Positions 17,431 through 25,486 of a stretch of DNA of 64,000 nt are shown in pieces. Origin of the DNA: Candidatus Bathyarchaeota archaeon. GTDB taxonomy: Archaea > Thermoproteota > Bathyarchaeia > TCS64. The number at the start of each line of letters is the position of its first letter. Positions within the stretch are counted from its first letter, which is position 1. The position numbers and the translations under genes are program-made. Under the pieces are notes generated by a model. The model was given only the letters and a program-made list of their open reading frames with translations, made no database searches and was not told the DNA's origin. The DNA is taken from positions 62,411 to 126,410 of the forward strand of contig JAGTQU010000002.1 in assembly GCA_018396695.1 (NCBI GenBank), in the 5' to 3' direction.

Positions 17431-17563
17431 TTCACCCCTACCGCAGGCGAGCCTCATGATCCTTCTGAGGCTTACCTGGGGTTAGAACCAGACCCTAACG
17501 TAATTGCTGGGGAATGGTTCTCCTCGAGATCGAGTTGAACATTCGCCCTGCGGTGAGAGTGAA
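17431..17563 (-). ncRNA. Candidate structured RNA upstream of dnaG
   Basis: This GC-rich 133-nt segment closes with a long helix: TTCAC (17431-17435) pairs with GTGAA (17559-17563), then ACCGCAGG (17440-17447) with CCTGCGGT (17547-17554), extended by CGA/TCG across a one-base bulge. Four extra pairs form only on the minus strand as G-U wobbles, which suggests the minus strand is the RNA. Inside are hairpins GCCTCA/TGAGGC (17451-17471) and AGAACCA/TGGTTCT. A TATA-like GATAAATCTT lies at about 17591-17600, some 30 nt upstream. It could be a free RNA or a dnaG leader; no known family (5S, RNase P, H/ACA) fits. Confidence 0.42.
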
Positions 17564-17635
17564 AGAGTGTTTCTTTCTAAACACCCATCTAAGATTTATC
17601 ATGTCATAATAAAAACCTTCCTTAATGGCATAGGA

Positions 17636-17650
17636 TTTTTATTTAAAATA
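17636..17650 (+). promoter_or_regulatory. TATA-like box of the GAPDH gene
   Basis: TTTTTATTTAAAATA is centred about 37 nt before the GAPDH ATG, which would put the transcript start about 10 nt before the start codon with GAGG (17667-17670) as ribosome-binding site. Confidence 0.45.
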
Positions 17651-17679
17651 AGTGAAAGGGTATTATGAGGCATCTCTGA

Positions 17680-18687
17680 ATGGTTAGGGTAGGGATCAAT
17701 GGTTTTGGACGGATCGGGCGCCTTCTCTATAGGGCGATCCTTGAGTCGGATTACGACGTAGATGTGATCGCAGTTAATGACGTTACAACAAGTAAAAACC
17801 TCGCTCACTTACTAAAATATGATAGTGTCCATGGAAAGTTACTGAACGATGTAATGAATAAAGAAGGTAGTATCATAGTTGATGGAAAAGAGATTAAGGT
17901 GCTCAACGAGCTTGAGCCTTCAAAGCTGCCATGGAGAGATTTAATGGTAGATATAGTAGTCGAGTCTACAGGTCGTTTCACAGAGAGATCCAAGGCAGCT
18001 AAACATGTAGAAGCCGGAGCGAAGAAAGTGCTTCTATCCGCAGCTGGAAAGGATGTCGACGTAACCATAGTCCCTGGAATAAACCATGACAAGTACGATC
18101 CAAACAAACATGAAATAGTCTCCCTAGCCTCATGTACGACGAACTGCCTAGCACCGATCGCAAAGATTCTGAACGATGAATTTGAGATAGAGTCAGGGTT
18201 AATGACTACCATACATGCTTACACTAATGACCAAAGACTTTTAGATCTTCAGCACAGTGATTTAAGGAGGGCTAGGGCTGCAGCCACAAACCTGATAATA
18301 ACAACTACCGGGGCAGCTTCAGCAATAGGTCTAGTATTACCTGAACTCGCGGGGAAGCTCAACGGGATAGCTGTGAGAGCTCCAGTCTCCAATGTCTCAT
18401 TAACGGATCTCATAGTGACTGTTAAAAAGGCTACTACAGTTGAGCAAGTGAACTCAGTCTTTAAGAAAGCGTCTGAGGGCAAGTTGAAGGAGATTCTAGC
18501 ATATACAGAGGAGCCCCTCGTCTCGTCTGACTTTATTCATGATCCCCATTCAGCGATAGTTGACGGCCTCTCAACGATGGTGGAAGGCAACCTGGTTAAG
18601 GTCATGGCTTGGTATGATAATGAATGGGGCTATAGTAATCGATTAGCTTGGATGCTTGAAAGGATGGGAAAACTAGGAGGTTTCTGA
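17680..18687 (+). CDS. gap: Class I (bacterial-type) glyceraldehyde-3-phosphate dehydrogenase
   Basis: 335 residues. The Rossmann domain begins MVRVGINGFGRIGRLLYRA, and Asn-Asp in VIAVNDVT suggests NAD preference. The catalytic Cys152 lies in ASCTTNCLAP, with the catalytic His in TTIHAYTNDQ and the C-terminal WYDNEWGYSNR motif. This is the bacterial/eukaryotic phosphorylating enzyme, not the class II archaeal GAPDH with its different N-terminus and active-site context. Class I enzymes in archaea are considered acquired from bacteria. It would act in glycolysis or, with the PEPCK at 26937-28808, in gluconeogenesis. Confidence 0.96.
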   Translation: MVRVGINGFGRIGRLLYRAILESDYDVDVIAVNDVTTSKNLAHLLKYDSVHGKLLNDVMNKEGSIIVDGKEIKVLNELEPSKLPWRDLMVDIVVESTGRFTERSKAAKHVEAGAKKVLLSAAGKDVDVTIVPGINHDKYDPNKHEIVSLASCTTNCLAPIAKILNDEFEIESGLMTTIHAYTNDQRLLDLQHSDLRRARAAATNLIITTTGAASAIGLVLPELAGKLNGIAVRAPVSNVSLTDLIVTVKKATTVEQVNSVFKKASEGKLKEILAYTEEPLVSSDFIHDPHSAIVDGLSTMVEGNLVKVMAWYDNEWGYSNRLAWMLERMGKLGGF

Positions 18688-18697
18688 AATCCCCTTT

Positions 18698-19789
18698 TTA
18701 TCTCGTTACTTGTAGTTGACGCATTTTTTCTAGGTTTTTATGATGATGCCGGAAATACTCTCTTACAGGCTCGAGTATCTTAATCATCGCCTCGGCTACA
18801 GCCATCTTGAAATCGAGGGGGTGCAACTCTTCAGACCTATATAGTTCTTCAAGCTCAGCAAAATCTTCGATGGTAATATCGCCTCCATACTTTGAGGATC
18901 TTTCAACTTCTAAAACACCGAGGTGGGGGAAGACAACCATCTTCGCATGGTCGATTACAGGGTTACCCTCTATAAGTTTGGGAGGGCAGAAGGCGAGGCG
19001 ATACTTCTCCCTTATCGTATCTGGATCATCGTTAACGTATACAGCCCCCTTCTCAACGCTTTTAGACATTTTCTTCTTAATACTTTGATCTATCGAAGCC
19101 TCCTCATCGAACGCGCCTTCAACAGTCTCGCCTTGAAGACCTGGAAGCAGAGGCGAATGTAGGCAGACTGGGGTTTTGAAGCCAAGCTTTGGAGCGATCT
19201 CTCGAGCAAGCATGTGGACCTTCCGCTGGTCTAACCCGGCTCCAGCTACGTCTAGGTCCATCTGGAAGATGTCGCTAGCCTGCATTGCAGGGTATAGCAT
19301 CCATGCAGCTTCGATGTCTCCGGCTTCGAAACTTCTCCCCATGATAGGCAACGCCCGTTGAATTCTTTTAACCGTTGAACCTTTCATGATTCTTATAACC
19401 TTCTCCCAGTAATCAGAGCTGTTAACGAGGTCTGAAGCCCAAATATAACGAACCTTCCCTTCGGGGAGTCCGAGGGCTGTGAAACATTCTTTGAAATATT
19501 CTCCTCCGATCCTTATGTTCTCCATGATGCCGCCGAGCTTATTATTGATCCAGCTATGCCAGTCTGCAAGGAAGATGATGAAATCGAATCCCGCCTCAAC
19601 CCAGTCGAGCATCTTTTTTCCAACTATCAATCCCGTACCAGCATGCATGAGTCCCGAGGTTTCGAAGCCGACGTAACCTTTAGGATGGTCGACGACCTCG
19701 AGCATTTGACGGAGTTCATCCGGAGTAATTATCTCTTCGAGGTTCCGCACACAGAGTTCGTAACGTCTCTCCAGATCCATTGGATCCAC
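18698..19789 (-). CDS. tyrS: Tyrosyl-tRNA synthetase
   Basis: 363 residues, the compact archaeal form. The class I signature is GLMHAGT near residue 45 (HIGH equivalent) and KKKMSKSVEKG near 245 (KMSKS). Tyrosine-binding elements include YVGFETSG, LADWHSW and YPAMQASDIFQMDLDVAGAGLDQRKVHMLARE, the last being distinctive for TyrRS. The C-terminal anticodon-binding region is short, as in archaeal TyrRS. The gene converges on gap with 10 nt between stops. Its 5' flank holds a TATA-like CCTTAAAAAG and, further upstream, the structured element at 19890-20081. Confidence 0.95.
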   Translation of the reverse strand: MDPMDLERRYELCVRNLEEIITPDELRQMLEVVDHPKGYVGFETSGLMHAGTGLIVGKKMLDWVEAGFDFIIFLADWHSWINNKLGGIMENIRIGGEYFKECFTALGLPEGKVRYIWASDLVNSSDYWEKVIRIMKGSTVKRIQRALPIMGRSFEAGDIEAAWMLYPAMQASDIFQMDLDVAGAGLDQRKVHMLAREIAPKLGFKTPVCLHSPLLPGLQGETVEGAFDEEASIDQSIKKKMSKSVEKGAVYVNDDPDTIREKYRLAFCPPKLIEGNPVIDHAKMVVFPHLGVLEVERSSKYGGDITIEDFAELEELYRSEELHPLDFKMAVAEAMIKILEPVREYFRHHHKNLEKMRQLQVTR

Positions 19790-19889
19790 CTGAAACCAGA
19801 ATATTCAACACCCGCCAACTTTTTAAGGTTTAAGGACAGGAGGACATGCACCTAAGGGGAAATATGAAGCAGGATGGATTCCTAAACTA

Positions 19890-20081
19890 AAGACGGGCGT
19901 CTCTGTCCCTCGCAACAAACCCTCAACTTCACAGACCGGGCTTCGCCCTCCTAAGTTGAGCTCTCTCAGGAGCGAGGATTCTGACGCCCGCCTACCCGCC
20001 TGTACCATGACTGGGTAACCCGCTCTTCACAGCTAAACCTCAGAGGAGTCCGTCTGCATGGCGCGTCGTCTTCAGCGGGCG
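19890..20081 (-). ncRNA. Candidate two-domain structured RNA upstream of tyrS
   Basis: A GC-rich island between tyrS and the aspartate aminotransferase. On the minus strand it folds into two domains. The first is closed by CCCGC/GCGGG (20075-20079 with 19995-19999) and CCATG/CATGG (20057-20061 with 20005-20009). The second is closed by a 10-bp helix (19983-19992 with 19892-19901) that needs a G-U pair only available on the minus strand, then CCTCGC/GCGAGG, CTCAACTT/AAGTTGAG (19953-19960 with 19922-19929) and an inner GGGCGAAGCCC hairpin. A TATA-like AATAAAACC lies at 20103-20113, about 26 nt upstream. A decayed IS200/IS605 end with its guide RNA is an alternative. Confidence 0.42.
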
Positions 20082-20179
20082 TATATGTCTTCGTAATCTT
20101 AGGTTTTATTCCTTTCGAAACTTTCAAAGGATTCATAAACAGTAAAAACATTTAATTTTTTTCAGAAGAAACGAAGAGG

Positions 20180-20191
20180 TTTTATATTTAA
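20180..20191 (+). promoter_or_regulatory. TATA-like box before the aspartate aminotransferase gene
   Basis: TTTTATATTTAA is centred about 36 nt before the ATG at 20222, consistent with a short leader containing AAAGGGAAG. Confidence 0.4.
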
Positions 20192-20221
20192 TCTGGAGTA
20201 GCTAAAGGGAAGCGTGGTAGC

Positions 20222-21388
20222 ATGTCTGTGGAAAGATTCGCGAGAAAAGAACTGCTCTCTCTAGGAGGTGGCTCAGCCACTAGAGTTATGATTGGGAAGA
20301 TTCCAGGTTTAATCAATCTTGGCGCAGGGGACCCAGACTTCGACCAACCAAAGTTCATAGCGGACGCAGTCTATAAGGCGATGATGGAGGGTCACACCCA
20401 CTACGCGTTTGGGGGGGACCTCGAATTCAAGAAGGCTATCGCGGAATATTATGCAAAGTATGGTATAACAGTGGATCCAGAGACTCAGGTTACGATCACC
20501 TCAGGTGGGTCGCAAGCCATATTCCAAGCCTTCGCCGCAGTCCTCAACCCAGGGGATGAGATAATTATTCTAGATCCTGCTTATCAGGGATACAATCAGC
20601 CTGCAGCATACTTTGGAGCTAAGATAGTAAGGGCGAAAATGAAGAAGGATAAGTCAGGACTATTTAGACCAGAGATAAACAACATTAAGGCAGCTGTGAC
20701 GAAGAATACTAAGGCTTTGATGATTTGCAACCCTGATAATCCGGCAGGCATCGTCTATACTAAAAAGGAGCTTGAAGAAATCTCCGCGTTAGCTGTTGAG
20801 AAAGACTTCGTCGTCTTCGACGACATGATATATACCGAGTTTATCTGGAGGGGAAGAAAATATGCGCCTATTTTCGATATGCCAGGAATGCAGGAGAGGA
20901 CTATGGTTCTGTCAAGCTTCTCTAAGACCTTCGCTTGGACGGGGTGCAGAGCTGGATTCATAATCGCTGGACCCCAGCTTTCCGAATTGCTGAATCGGGT
21001 GCCTATAGGAATATGCTCTGTCCCAGTGGCTTTCCAGAAGGCTGGCATCGAGGCTCTGAAAAACGGATGGGGCTTTGTTGAAGAGATGAGGAAGGCGTAC
21101 GAGGAGCGTATTGAATACTGTGTTAAACGTATGAATGAGATATCTGGAGTAAAGTGCCCGATGCCTGAAGGAGCCTTCTACCTGTTCCCCGATATCTCAG
21201 GGTTGGGGATACCTTCAGCAAAGTTCTGTGAGGGCATCTTCAAAGAGGAGAAGCTGAGAATAGTCCCAGGCACAAACTATGGTCCTAATGGGGAGGGGCA
21301 TGTAAGACTAGCGCTGGTTGTCCCCCTAAAGACCTGTGAAGAAGTGATGGACAGATTCGAGAGATACGTGAAGAAACTTAAACCCTAA
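20222..21388 (+). CDS. Class I/II aminotransferase (aspartate aminotransferase type)
   Basis: 388 residues. Fold-type I PLP enzyme: substrate-binding NLGAGDPDFDQP at the N-terminus, phosphate-binding TSGGSQAIF, the stretch MICNPDNPAGIVY, VFDDMIYTEFIW with the pyridine-N Asp, and the PLP-lysine in SSFSKTFAWTGCRAGF. Arg in GEGHVRLALV binds the substrate carboxylate. It transfers amino groups between aspartate or a related amino acid and 2-oxoglutarate. It opens a region rich in amino-acid catabolic genes transcribed from the other strand. A T7 run directly follows the stop. Confidence 0.92.
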   Translation: MSVERFARKELLSLGGGSATRVMIGKIPGLINLGAGDPDFDQPKFIADAVYKAMMEGHTHYAFGGDLEFKKAIAEYYAKYGITVDPETQVTITSGGSQAIFQAFAAVLNPGDEIIILDPAYQGYNQPAAYFGAKIVRAKMKKDKSGLFRPEINNIKAAVTKNTKALMICNPDNPAGIVYTKKELEEISALAVEKDFVVFDDMIYTEFIWRGRKYAPIFDMPGMQERTMVLSSFSKTFAWTGCRAGFIIAGPQLSELLNRVPIGICSVPVAFQKAGIEALKNGWGFVEEMRKAYEERIEYCVKRMNEISGVKCPMPEGAFYLFPDISGLGIPSAKFCEGIFKEEKLRIVPGTNYGPNGEGHVRLALVVPLKTCEEVMDRFERYVKKLKP

Positions 21389-21395
21389 TTTTTTT
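21389..21395 (+). terminator. T-run terminator after the aspartate aminotransferase gene
   Basis: Seven T residues begin immediately after the TAA stop, inside TAATTTTTTTAATTA. It lies between convergent genes and may act on the plus-strand transcript. Confidence 0.4.
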
Positions 21396-21438
21396 AATTA
21401 GTGCAACGCTCTGAACCCCGTGATTTAAAAGAGCGGAT

Positions 21439-22605
21439 TCAGTTAGAAAGCCTATATAGTTTCTTCGCATTTTCGAAGAGGATGTGTTGAGCTATCTTTT
21501 TGGCTTCCTCTTCATCCAGCTCCTCAGCTTCAATCAAGTAATCAAGGACCTTTGAAAGGGATTTCTTGACGCGTCTAGAGGCTAACCAGTGAAACTCAGG
21601 AATATTGAACCCGTCTGAACCGTAGACGATCTTGTTTGTTGGAGCCATCTCGAAAAGGTTTAGAAGCTTCTCGACAGCGCCTATAGTAGCAAAAGGTATC
21701 ATCTCAGATAGATCTAAAAAGACGTTCGGGTACGAGCTGACCAGGAACCCTGACTCCTCCGTGAAGGGGTACCCTCCATGAACTAGAACTATTCTTACGT
21801 TCTTAACCGAATGGTCGTTTATGAACTCGTGGAGTAGTAAAGGATTCGACAAACTCAGATCCATAGGAGCGTCTCCGAATCCCGTATGGATTTGAAAAGG
21901 GATCCCGTAACTCCTACTCGCCTCTATACCTAAGTAGGCGAAGTAGTCGAAGACGGTTTTAACCAAGTCAGTCTTAGCTGATAAAACTTCTCTGACGCTT
22001 CTCTTCTCGGATACGGCTAAGGCTAGCTTTGCGTAAGCCATCTCAGCTTCATTCTCGCTTCTCCGCTTAATGTTTAAGCCCGTGCGATACGCAATGATCG
22101 TCTTCAAACTCGCAGCTCCATTCGATACCGCTTCATCTATTTGTTTATGGAAACCATCTACAGCCGAGTTGAATGAAAGCCGCGCCCTCATAAGGCTGTA
22201 AAGAACTCTTTCAATCCTAATGATCTCCCTCACCTTACATGGGACAATTTTCCTGAACTCTTCAATGCTTATCGAATATCCCGTACTCTCAATCGAAGGA
22301 TAGCCCGTATCAACGAGCATCATATCGATCCTTGCGTCACTAAAAAGGAGCCTTATATACTCTATAGGATCTTGCTTATACTGTTTCTCCCTTTCTTTGA
22401 TAATTTCTTCATCACATCCTTGAACTCCTAGAAGACGAGATAACTCCTTCATCATCTGTCGGTATAAGAAAGTGTTAACAACGTCTTGTTGCGGGATCTC
22501 TACATCAGAGAGTTTAAGATAAGATGGAAAAGGCTTCGACTCCTTCGTGGGGAGGAAAGGATGACAGTGGTCATCGACGACTTTATAGTTAGATAAATCG
22601 AGCAT
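21439..22605 (-). CDS. Amidohydrolase-family (amidohydro_2) metal-dependent hydrolase
   Basis: 388 residues from ATG 22605, where the protein reads MLDLSNYKVVDDHCHPFL; the frame extends 21 residues upstream to 22668 without family similarity. Metal-binding signatures of a TIM-barrel amidohydrolase are visible: DDHCH after strand 1, IQIHTGFGD, VLVHGGYPF and the late Asp in VYGSDGFNIP. The sequence resembles the hydrolase domain found alone or fused to glutamine-synthetase-like proteins (FluG type). It lies 10 nt from the M20 hydrolase gene and is probably co-transcribed, suggesting joint breakdown of amides or N-acyl amino acids. Confidence 0.82.
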   Translation of the reverse strand: MLDLSNYKVVDDHCHPFLPTKESKPFPSYLKLSDVEIPQQDVVNTFLYRQMMKELSRLLGVQGCDEEIIKEREKQYKQDPIEYIRLLFSDARIDMMLVDTGYPSIESTGYSISIEEFRKIVPCKVREIIRIERVLYSLMRARLSFNSAVDGFHKQIDEAVSNGAASLKTIIAYRTGLNIKRRSENEAEMAYAKLALAVSEKRSVREVLSAKTDLVKTVFDYFAYLGIEASRSYGIPFQIHTGFGDAPMDLSLSNPLLLHEFINDHSVKNVRIVLVHGGYPFTEESGFLVSSYPNVFLDLSEMIPFATIGAVEKLLNLFEMAPTNKIVYGSDGFNIPEFHWLASRRVKKSLSKVLDYLIEAEELDEEEAKKIAQHILFENAKKLYRLSN

Positions 22606-22678
22606 GAAACTATCCCTGAAACATAATAAACCATACGCCAAATAAAAAAGGGAAGTATGAAGCTTCAAAGATTTGGGG

Positions 22679-24124
22679 CTACTTTTTCTTCAAAGCCGCT
22701 TCATAAGCCGACCTTGCAACCTCAAGCGGAGGATTAACCTCTTCAGGTATCGGCGACTTGTAGACCCTATTCTTCATCCTCTGTTTAAACTCTTCCTGAG
22801 CCTTACTCAACAACTCTGGCTTAGTCATCAAGTCTAAACCTGCTCCGGCTATCGTCTTCGCTGCGAAGATCAAGGATTTGTGACCGATGCTCATTCCGCT
22901 GCAGGCAGTTGCTTGCCAAGAGTGGCCTGGAGCTCCAAGTATGAACGTGGCTGTACCGAACTCCATCGTCGGAGTCTTCCAGCTTACATCTGATACATCC
23001 GTCGATCCCGCCATCACCATTCCTTCATCCCAGGGATCAATCACCTCTTGGACGATGTCGACGTCGAGATACTTCTCCCAGTCTGGAAAATTCAATTTCC
23101 TTAAAACATCCCTCTTCTGCTCTTTGGGAACAGTCTCCGCGATCTTTCTAGCAAACTCCATCTCTTCGCTAGTGTATTGAATAACGCCTATCTCCCTCAT
23201 GTTCGCGGTCACAATCTCGCTTAGAGTTTTATTCGGAAGCAGATTGTAGCATCCTCCAAGAAACTCAACCTTATGCGTCGTCTCAGCCATCAAGTCGGCT
23301 CCTTCAGCGATCTTCAGAACCCAATTGTATATCTGCTCAACCTGATCCCTTTCAGGGGCTCTAACATAGAACCAGCTCCTCGCGTAGTCTGGAACAACGT
23401 TCGGCTGCCCTCCACCAGCCTCGATGACGTAGTGGATACGAGCCTTCTCGATTATATGTTCACGCATGTAGTTTACGCCAATATTCATCAACTCCACGGC
23501 ATCGAGAGCGCTCCGCCCCTGCTCAGGAGAGCCAGCCGCGTGCGAAGACTTCCCATAGAAATGGAATTTAACGGAGTTGACGGCGTTACTACTCGAAAGT
23601 CTAGCAGTGTTTATCTGGCTCGGATGGTGGCTTAGACACGCGTCAACGCCTTCGAAGAGCCCTGCCCGAACCATGAAGACTTTGCCATCATAGTTCTCTT
23701 CCGCAGGAGTTCCGAAGAACTTTACCGTCCCTTTGATCCCTACCCTCTCCATCGTCTCCTTAATAGCGATAGCCCCAGCCACCCCTGACGTCCCATGTAT
23801 GTTATGCCCACAACCGTGTCCAGGAGCCCCTTCAATGACAGGCGTCTTGTACGGGACAGGCTCCTGAGAGAGACCAGGTAGCGCATCATATTCTCCCATC
23901 ACTCCTATCATAGGACGCCCTTCCCCCCAACTTGCCACGAAGGCTGTAGGCATCCCTGCGACACCCCTCTCAACCTTAAATCCATGCTTCTCCAGCTCGT
24001 CCGCAAGGAGCTTCGAGGACTTGTACTCCATCAAACCGAGCTCAGCGTAACCCCATATCTTGTCGCTGATCTCGATTATCCTATCCCGGTTCTCGTCAAT
24101 CCATCTCCACGCTGATTCCTTCAT
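22679..24124 (-). CDS. M20 family amidohydrolase (AbgB / aminoacyl-amide type)
   Basis: 481 residues. The M20D metal-binding set is complete: the Asp in MGEYDALPG, Cys and His in GHGCGHNIHG, the Glu pair in GTPAEENYDG and His in LSHHPSQ. The lid domain starts near residue 195 (SSHAAGSPEQGRSALDAV). The family includes p-aminobenzoyl-glutamate hydrolase and amide or carboxypeptidase-like enzymes that remove N-acyl groups or split dipeptides. The flanking amidohydrolase gene and PLP enzymes fit amino-acid salvage. A second M20 homologue at the window end (62943) lacks one of these metal ligands. Confidence 0.9.
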   Translation of the reverse strand: MKESAWRWIDENRDRIIEISDKIWGYAELGLMEYKSSKLLADELEKHGFKVERGVAGMPTAFVASWGEGRPMIGVMGEYDALPGLSQEPVPYKTPVIEGAPGHGCGHNIHGTSGVAGAIAIKETMERVGIKGTVKFFGTPAEENYDGKVFMVRAGLFEGVDACLSHHPSQINTARLSSSNAVNSVKFHFYGKSSHAAGSPEQGRSALDAVELMNIGVNYMREHIIEKARIHYVIEAGGGQPNVVPDYARSWFYVRAPERDQVEQIYNWVLKIAEGADLMAETTHKVEFLGGCYNLLPNKTLSEIVTANMREIGVIQYTSEEMEFARKIAETVPKEQKRDVLRKLNFPDWEKYLDVDIVQEVIDPWDEGMVMAGSTDVSDVSWKTPTMEFGTATFILGAPGHSWQATACSGMSIGHKSLIFAAKTIAGAGLDLMTKPELLSKAQEEFKQRMKNRVYKSPIPEEVNPPLEVARSAYEAALKKK

Positions 24125-24244
24125 CCTACAACCCTATTATTTAGATGAAATAATCTACGTAAAAAATATGGGGAAGATTATCGCTTAGAAGAAGATTTAA
24201 CTCTTCTAAAAAAGAGGGCGTTAGAAAAGAGTTGCTAAAAAAGT

Positions 24245-25309
24245 TTATGAGAATATTTTCTTGAAGCGATCGACTATAATCTTCTCATCTCCATCGTCAA
24301 GATTGAGAGTATTTATTATGAAGCTGTTCCCAGTCCCCCAGTATCTAACCCAGATCTCAGGATTTTCTTTTCTCAACGCGGAAACGATGCCTCTTACCTT
24401 CTCTTCAGAGAAATCATCGAAGCTAAGCTGAAGCCCTATAGTGTGGTACCCCGATCCTTTACCAGATTGAGGAACATAGTTTAAACGCACGTTACGTAAG
24501 CCGCTGATACCTCGTAGACTATCCTCAATGTAGTGGACTTTCTCCCAAGCAGGTTTAAACCTCTCAGTTTCGTGATCAAGGGTCATCCATAGTCTAAGCG
24601 CCACCACTAAACCCACTATCTCTTGCCTATCGAGCTTATATCCACGTCCAATGCTTCTCCAAAAGCCAGGCATCTCCGAAGGCCCTGACTCGGCTCCGAC
24701 GAAGCTGTGCAGACCAACAGCCTCGACGAGATCTTTTCTTCCTAAGACGAAGCCTGTGGATTGAGGCCCCCCAACATACTTACCTCCATAAGCAACGAGG
24801 TCGCAGCCCATTTTGGTAAACCGTTTCAGCCCTTCAAGAGGCCATGTCTGGCCGGCGGCATCAACTATGATAGGGATACCGTGATCATGCCCAACCTTAA
24901 CAACTTCTTCAAGAGGCGCAACTTCGCTCCTAGGGGACATCAAAGCGGCATGGTGGATGGCTGCCGTCTTCTCGTTTATAGCCTTTTCAATCAGATCCGC
25001 TGTGCACCCCCACCTCTCATCCCCGACCGGGATGAGCCTGCCTCCTGGAACCTCCATACTTCTGTCATAGACGAGAAGACGGTTGCACCTCTGGATTATG
25101 ATCTCATTCTTCATGCCTGAAGTGTCTGGAAGCCTCCTCATCTTCTCGGGATCCTTACCTGCTATGCAGGCTGCTGCGCTTAAAACTAGACCGGCGAAAG
25201 CGCCAGAGGTTGGAAAAGCAGCCTCTGCACCTGTCAAATCGCTTATTATCTCACCTGCTCTTATGTGGAGCCCCCACATATCGCAGTAGTAGCTGTTAGC
25301 CTCATCCAT
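24245..25309 (-). CDS. SelA-like PLP-dependent enzyme, main open frame
   Basis: 354 residues from ATG 25309. Fold-type I PLP enzyme of the SelA / D-glucosaminate-6-phosphate ammonia-lyase group: AGEIISDLTGAEAAFPTSGAFAGLVLSAAA near the start, the Asp in IPIIVDAAGQTWP and the PLP-lysine in VAYGGKYVGGPQSTGFVLG. The family normally begins about 34 residues earlier with a VINAAG-x-x-TRLGG motif. That sequence is present upstream in the same frame but is broken by a TAG (see 25310-25411). The protein made from 25309 lacks the conserved N-terminal arm, which in this fold helps form the dimer and cofactor site, so its activity is uncertain. Confidence 0.75.
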   Translation of the reverse strand: MDEANSYYCDMWGLHIRAGEIISDLTGAEAAFPTSGAFAGLVLSAAACIAGKDPEKMRRLPDTSGMKNEIIIQRCNRLLVYDRSMEVPGGRLIPVGDERWGCTADLIEKAINEKTAAIHHAALMSPRSEVAPLEEVVKVGHDHGIPIIVDAAGQTWPLEGLKRFTKMGCDLVAYGGKYVGGPQSTGFVLGRKDLVEAVGLHSFVGAESGPSEMPGFWRSIGRGYKLDRQEIVGLVVALRLWMTLDHETERFKPAWEKVHYIEDSLRGISGLRNVRLNYVPQSGKGSGYHTIGLQLSFDDFSEEKVRGIVSALRKENPEIWVRYWGTGNSFIINTLNLDDGDEKIIVDRFKKIFS

Positions 25310-25411
25310 CGCCCTCTTGACTTCTTCTTTGAGTTTGGATCCACCCAGCCTCGTCTATGCGAAGGCTGCGTTGATTACTCTTCTTACTCCAAGCTCATCA
25401 TAAATGTTCAT
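25310..25411 (-). pseudogene. N-terminal segment of the SelA-like gene, separated by an in-frame amber codon
   Basis: Reading the minus strand from ATG 25411 gives MNIYDELGVRRVINAAFA, then TAG (25357-25355), then TRLGGSKLKEEVKRA, which runs straight into the ATG at 25309. This is the expected N-terminus of the family, in frame throughout, with a single amber codon as codon 19. Either a nonsense mutation, a sequencing error or readthrough explains it. TAG is an ordinary stop for many neighbours (for example at 5922, 8824, 30778, 33846, 49963, 52979, 57222), so genome-wide recoding as pyrrolysine is unlikely. Confidence 0.75.
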
Positions 25412-25486
25412 CAGAATCTATCAGCTTAAGATCGATAAAAGGTTTAGTGAAATGAAATTTTTTATTCGGTTAATCTAAAAGTGTTA

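Noticed and set aside
17431..17563. 5S rRNA
   Set aside because: The length and closing helix are suggestive but the conserved GAAGUUAAGC-type loop and the three-way arrangement are absent.
19890..20081. RNase P RNA or double H/ACA guide
   Set aside because: No GGAAAGUC or ACAGAA-type conserved regions and no ACA box after either domain.
25355..25357. TAG read as pyrrolysine
   Set aside because: TAG is the stop of many intact genes in this window and no pyl genes or methylamine methyltransferases are present here, so recoding is not supported; a mutation or error is simpler.
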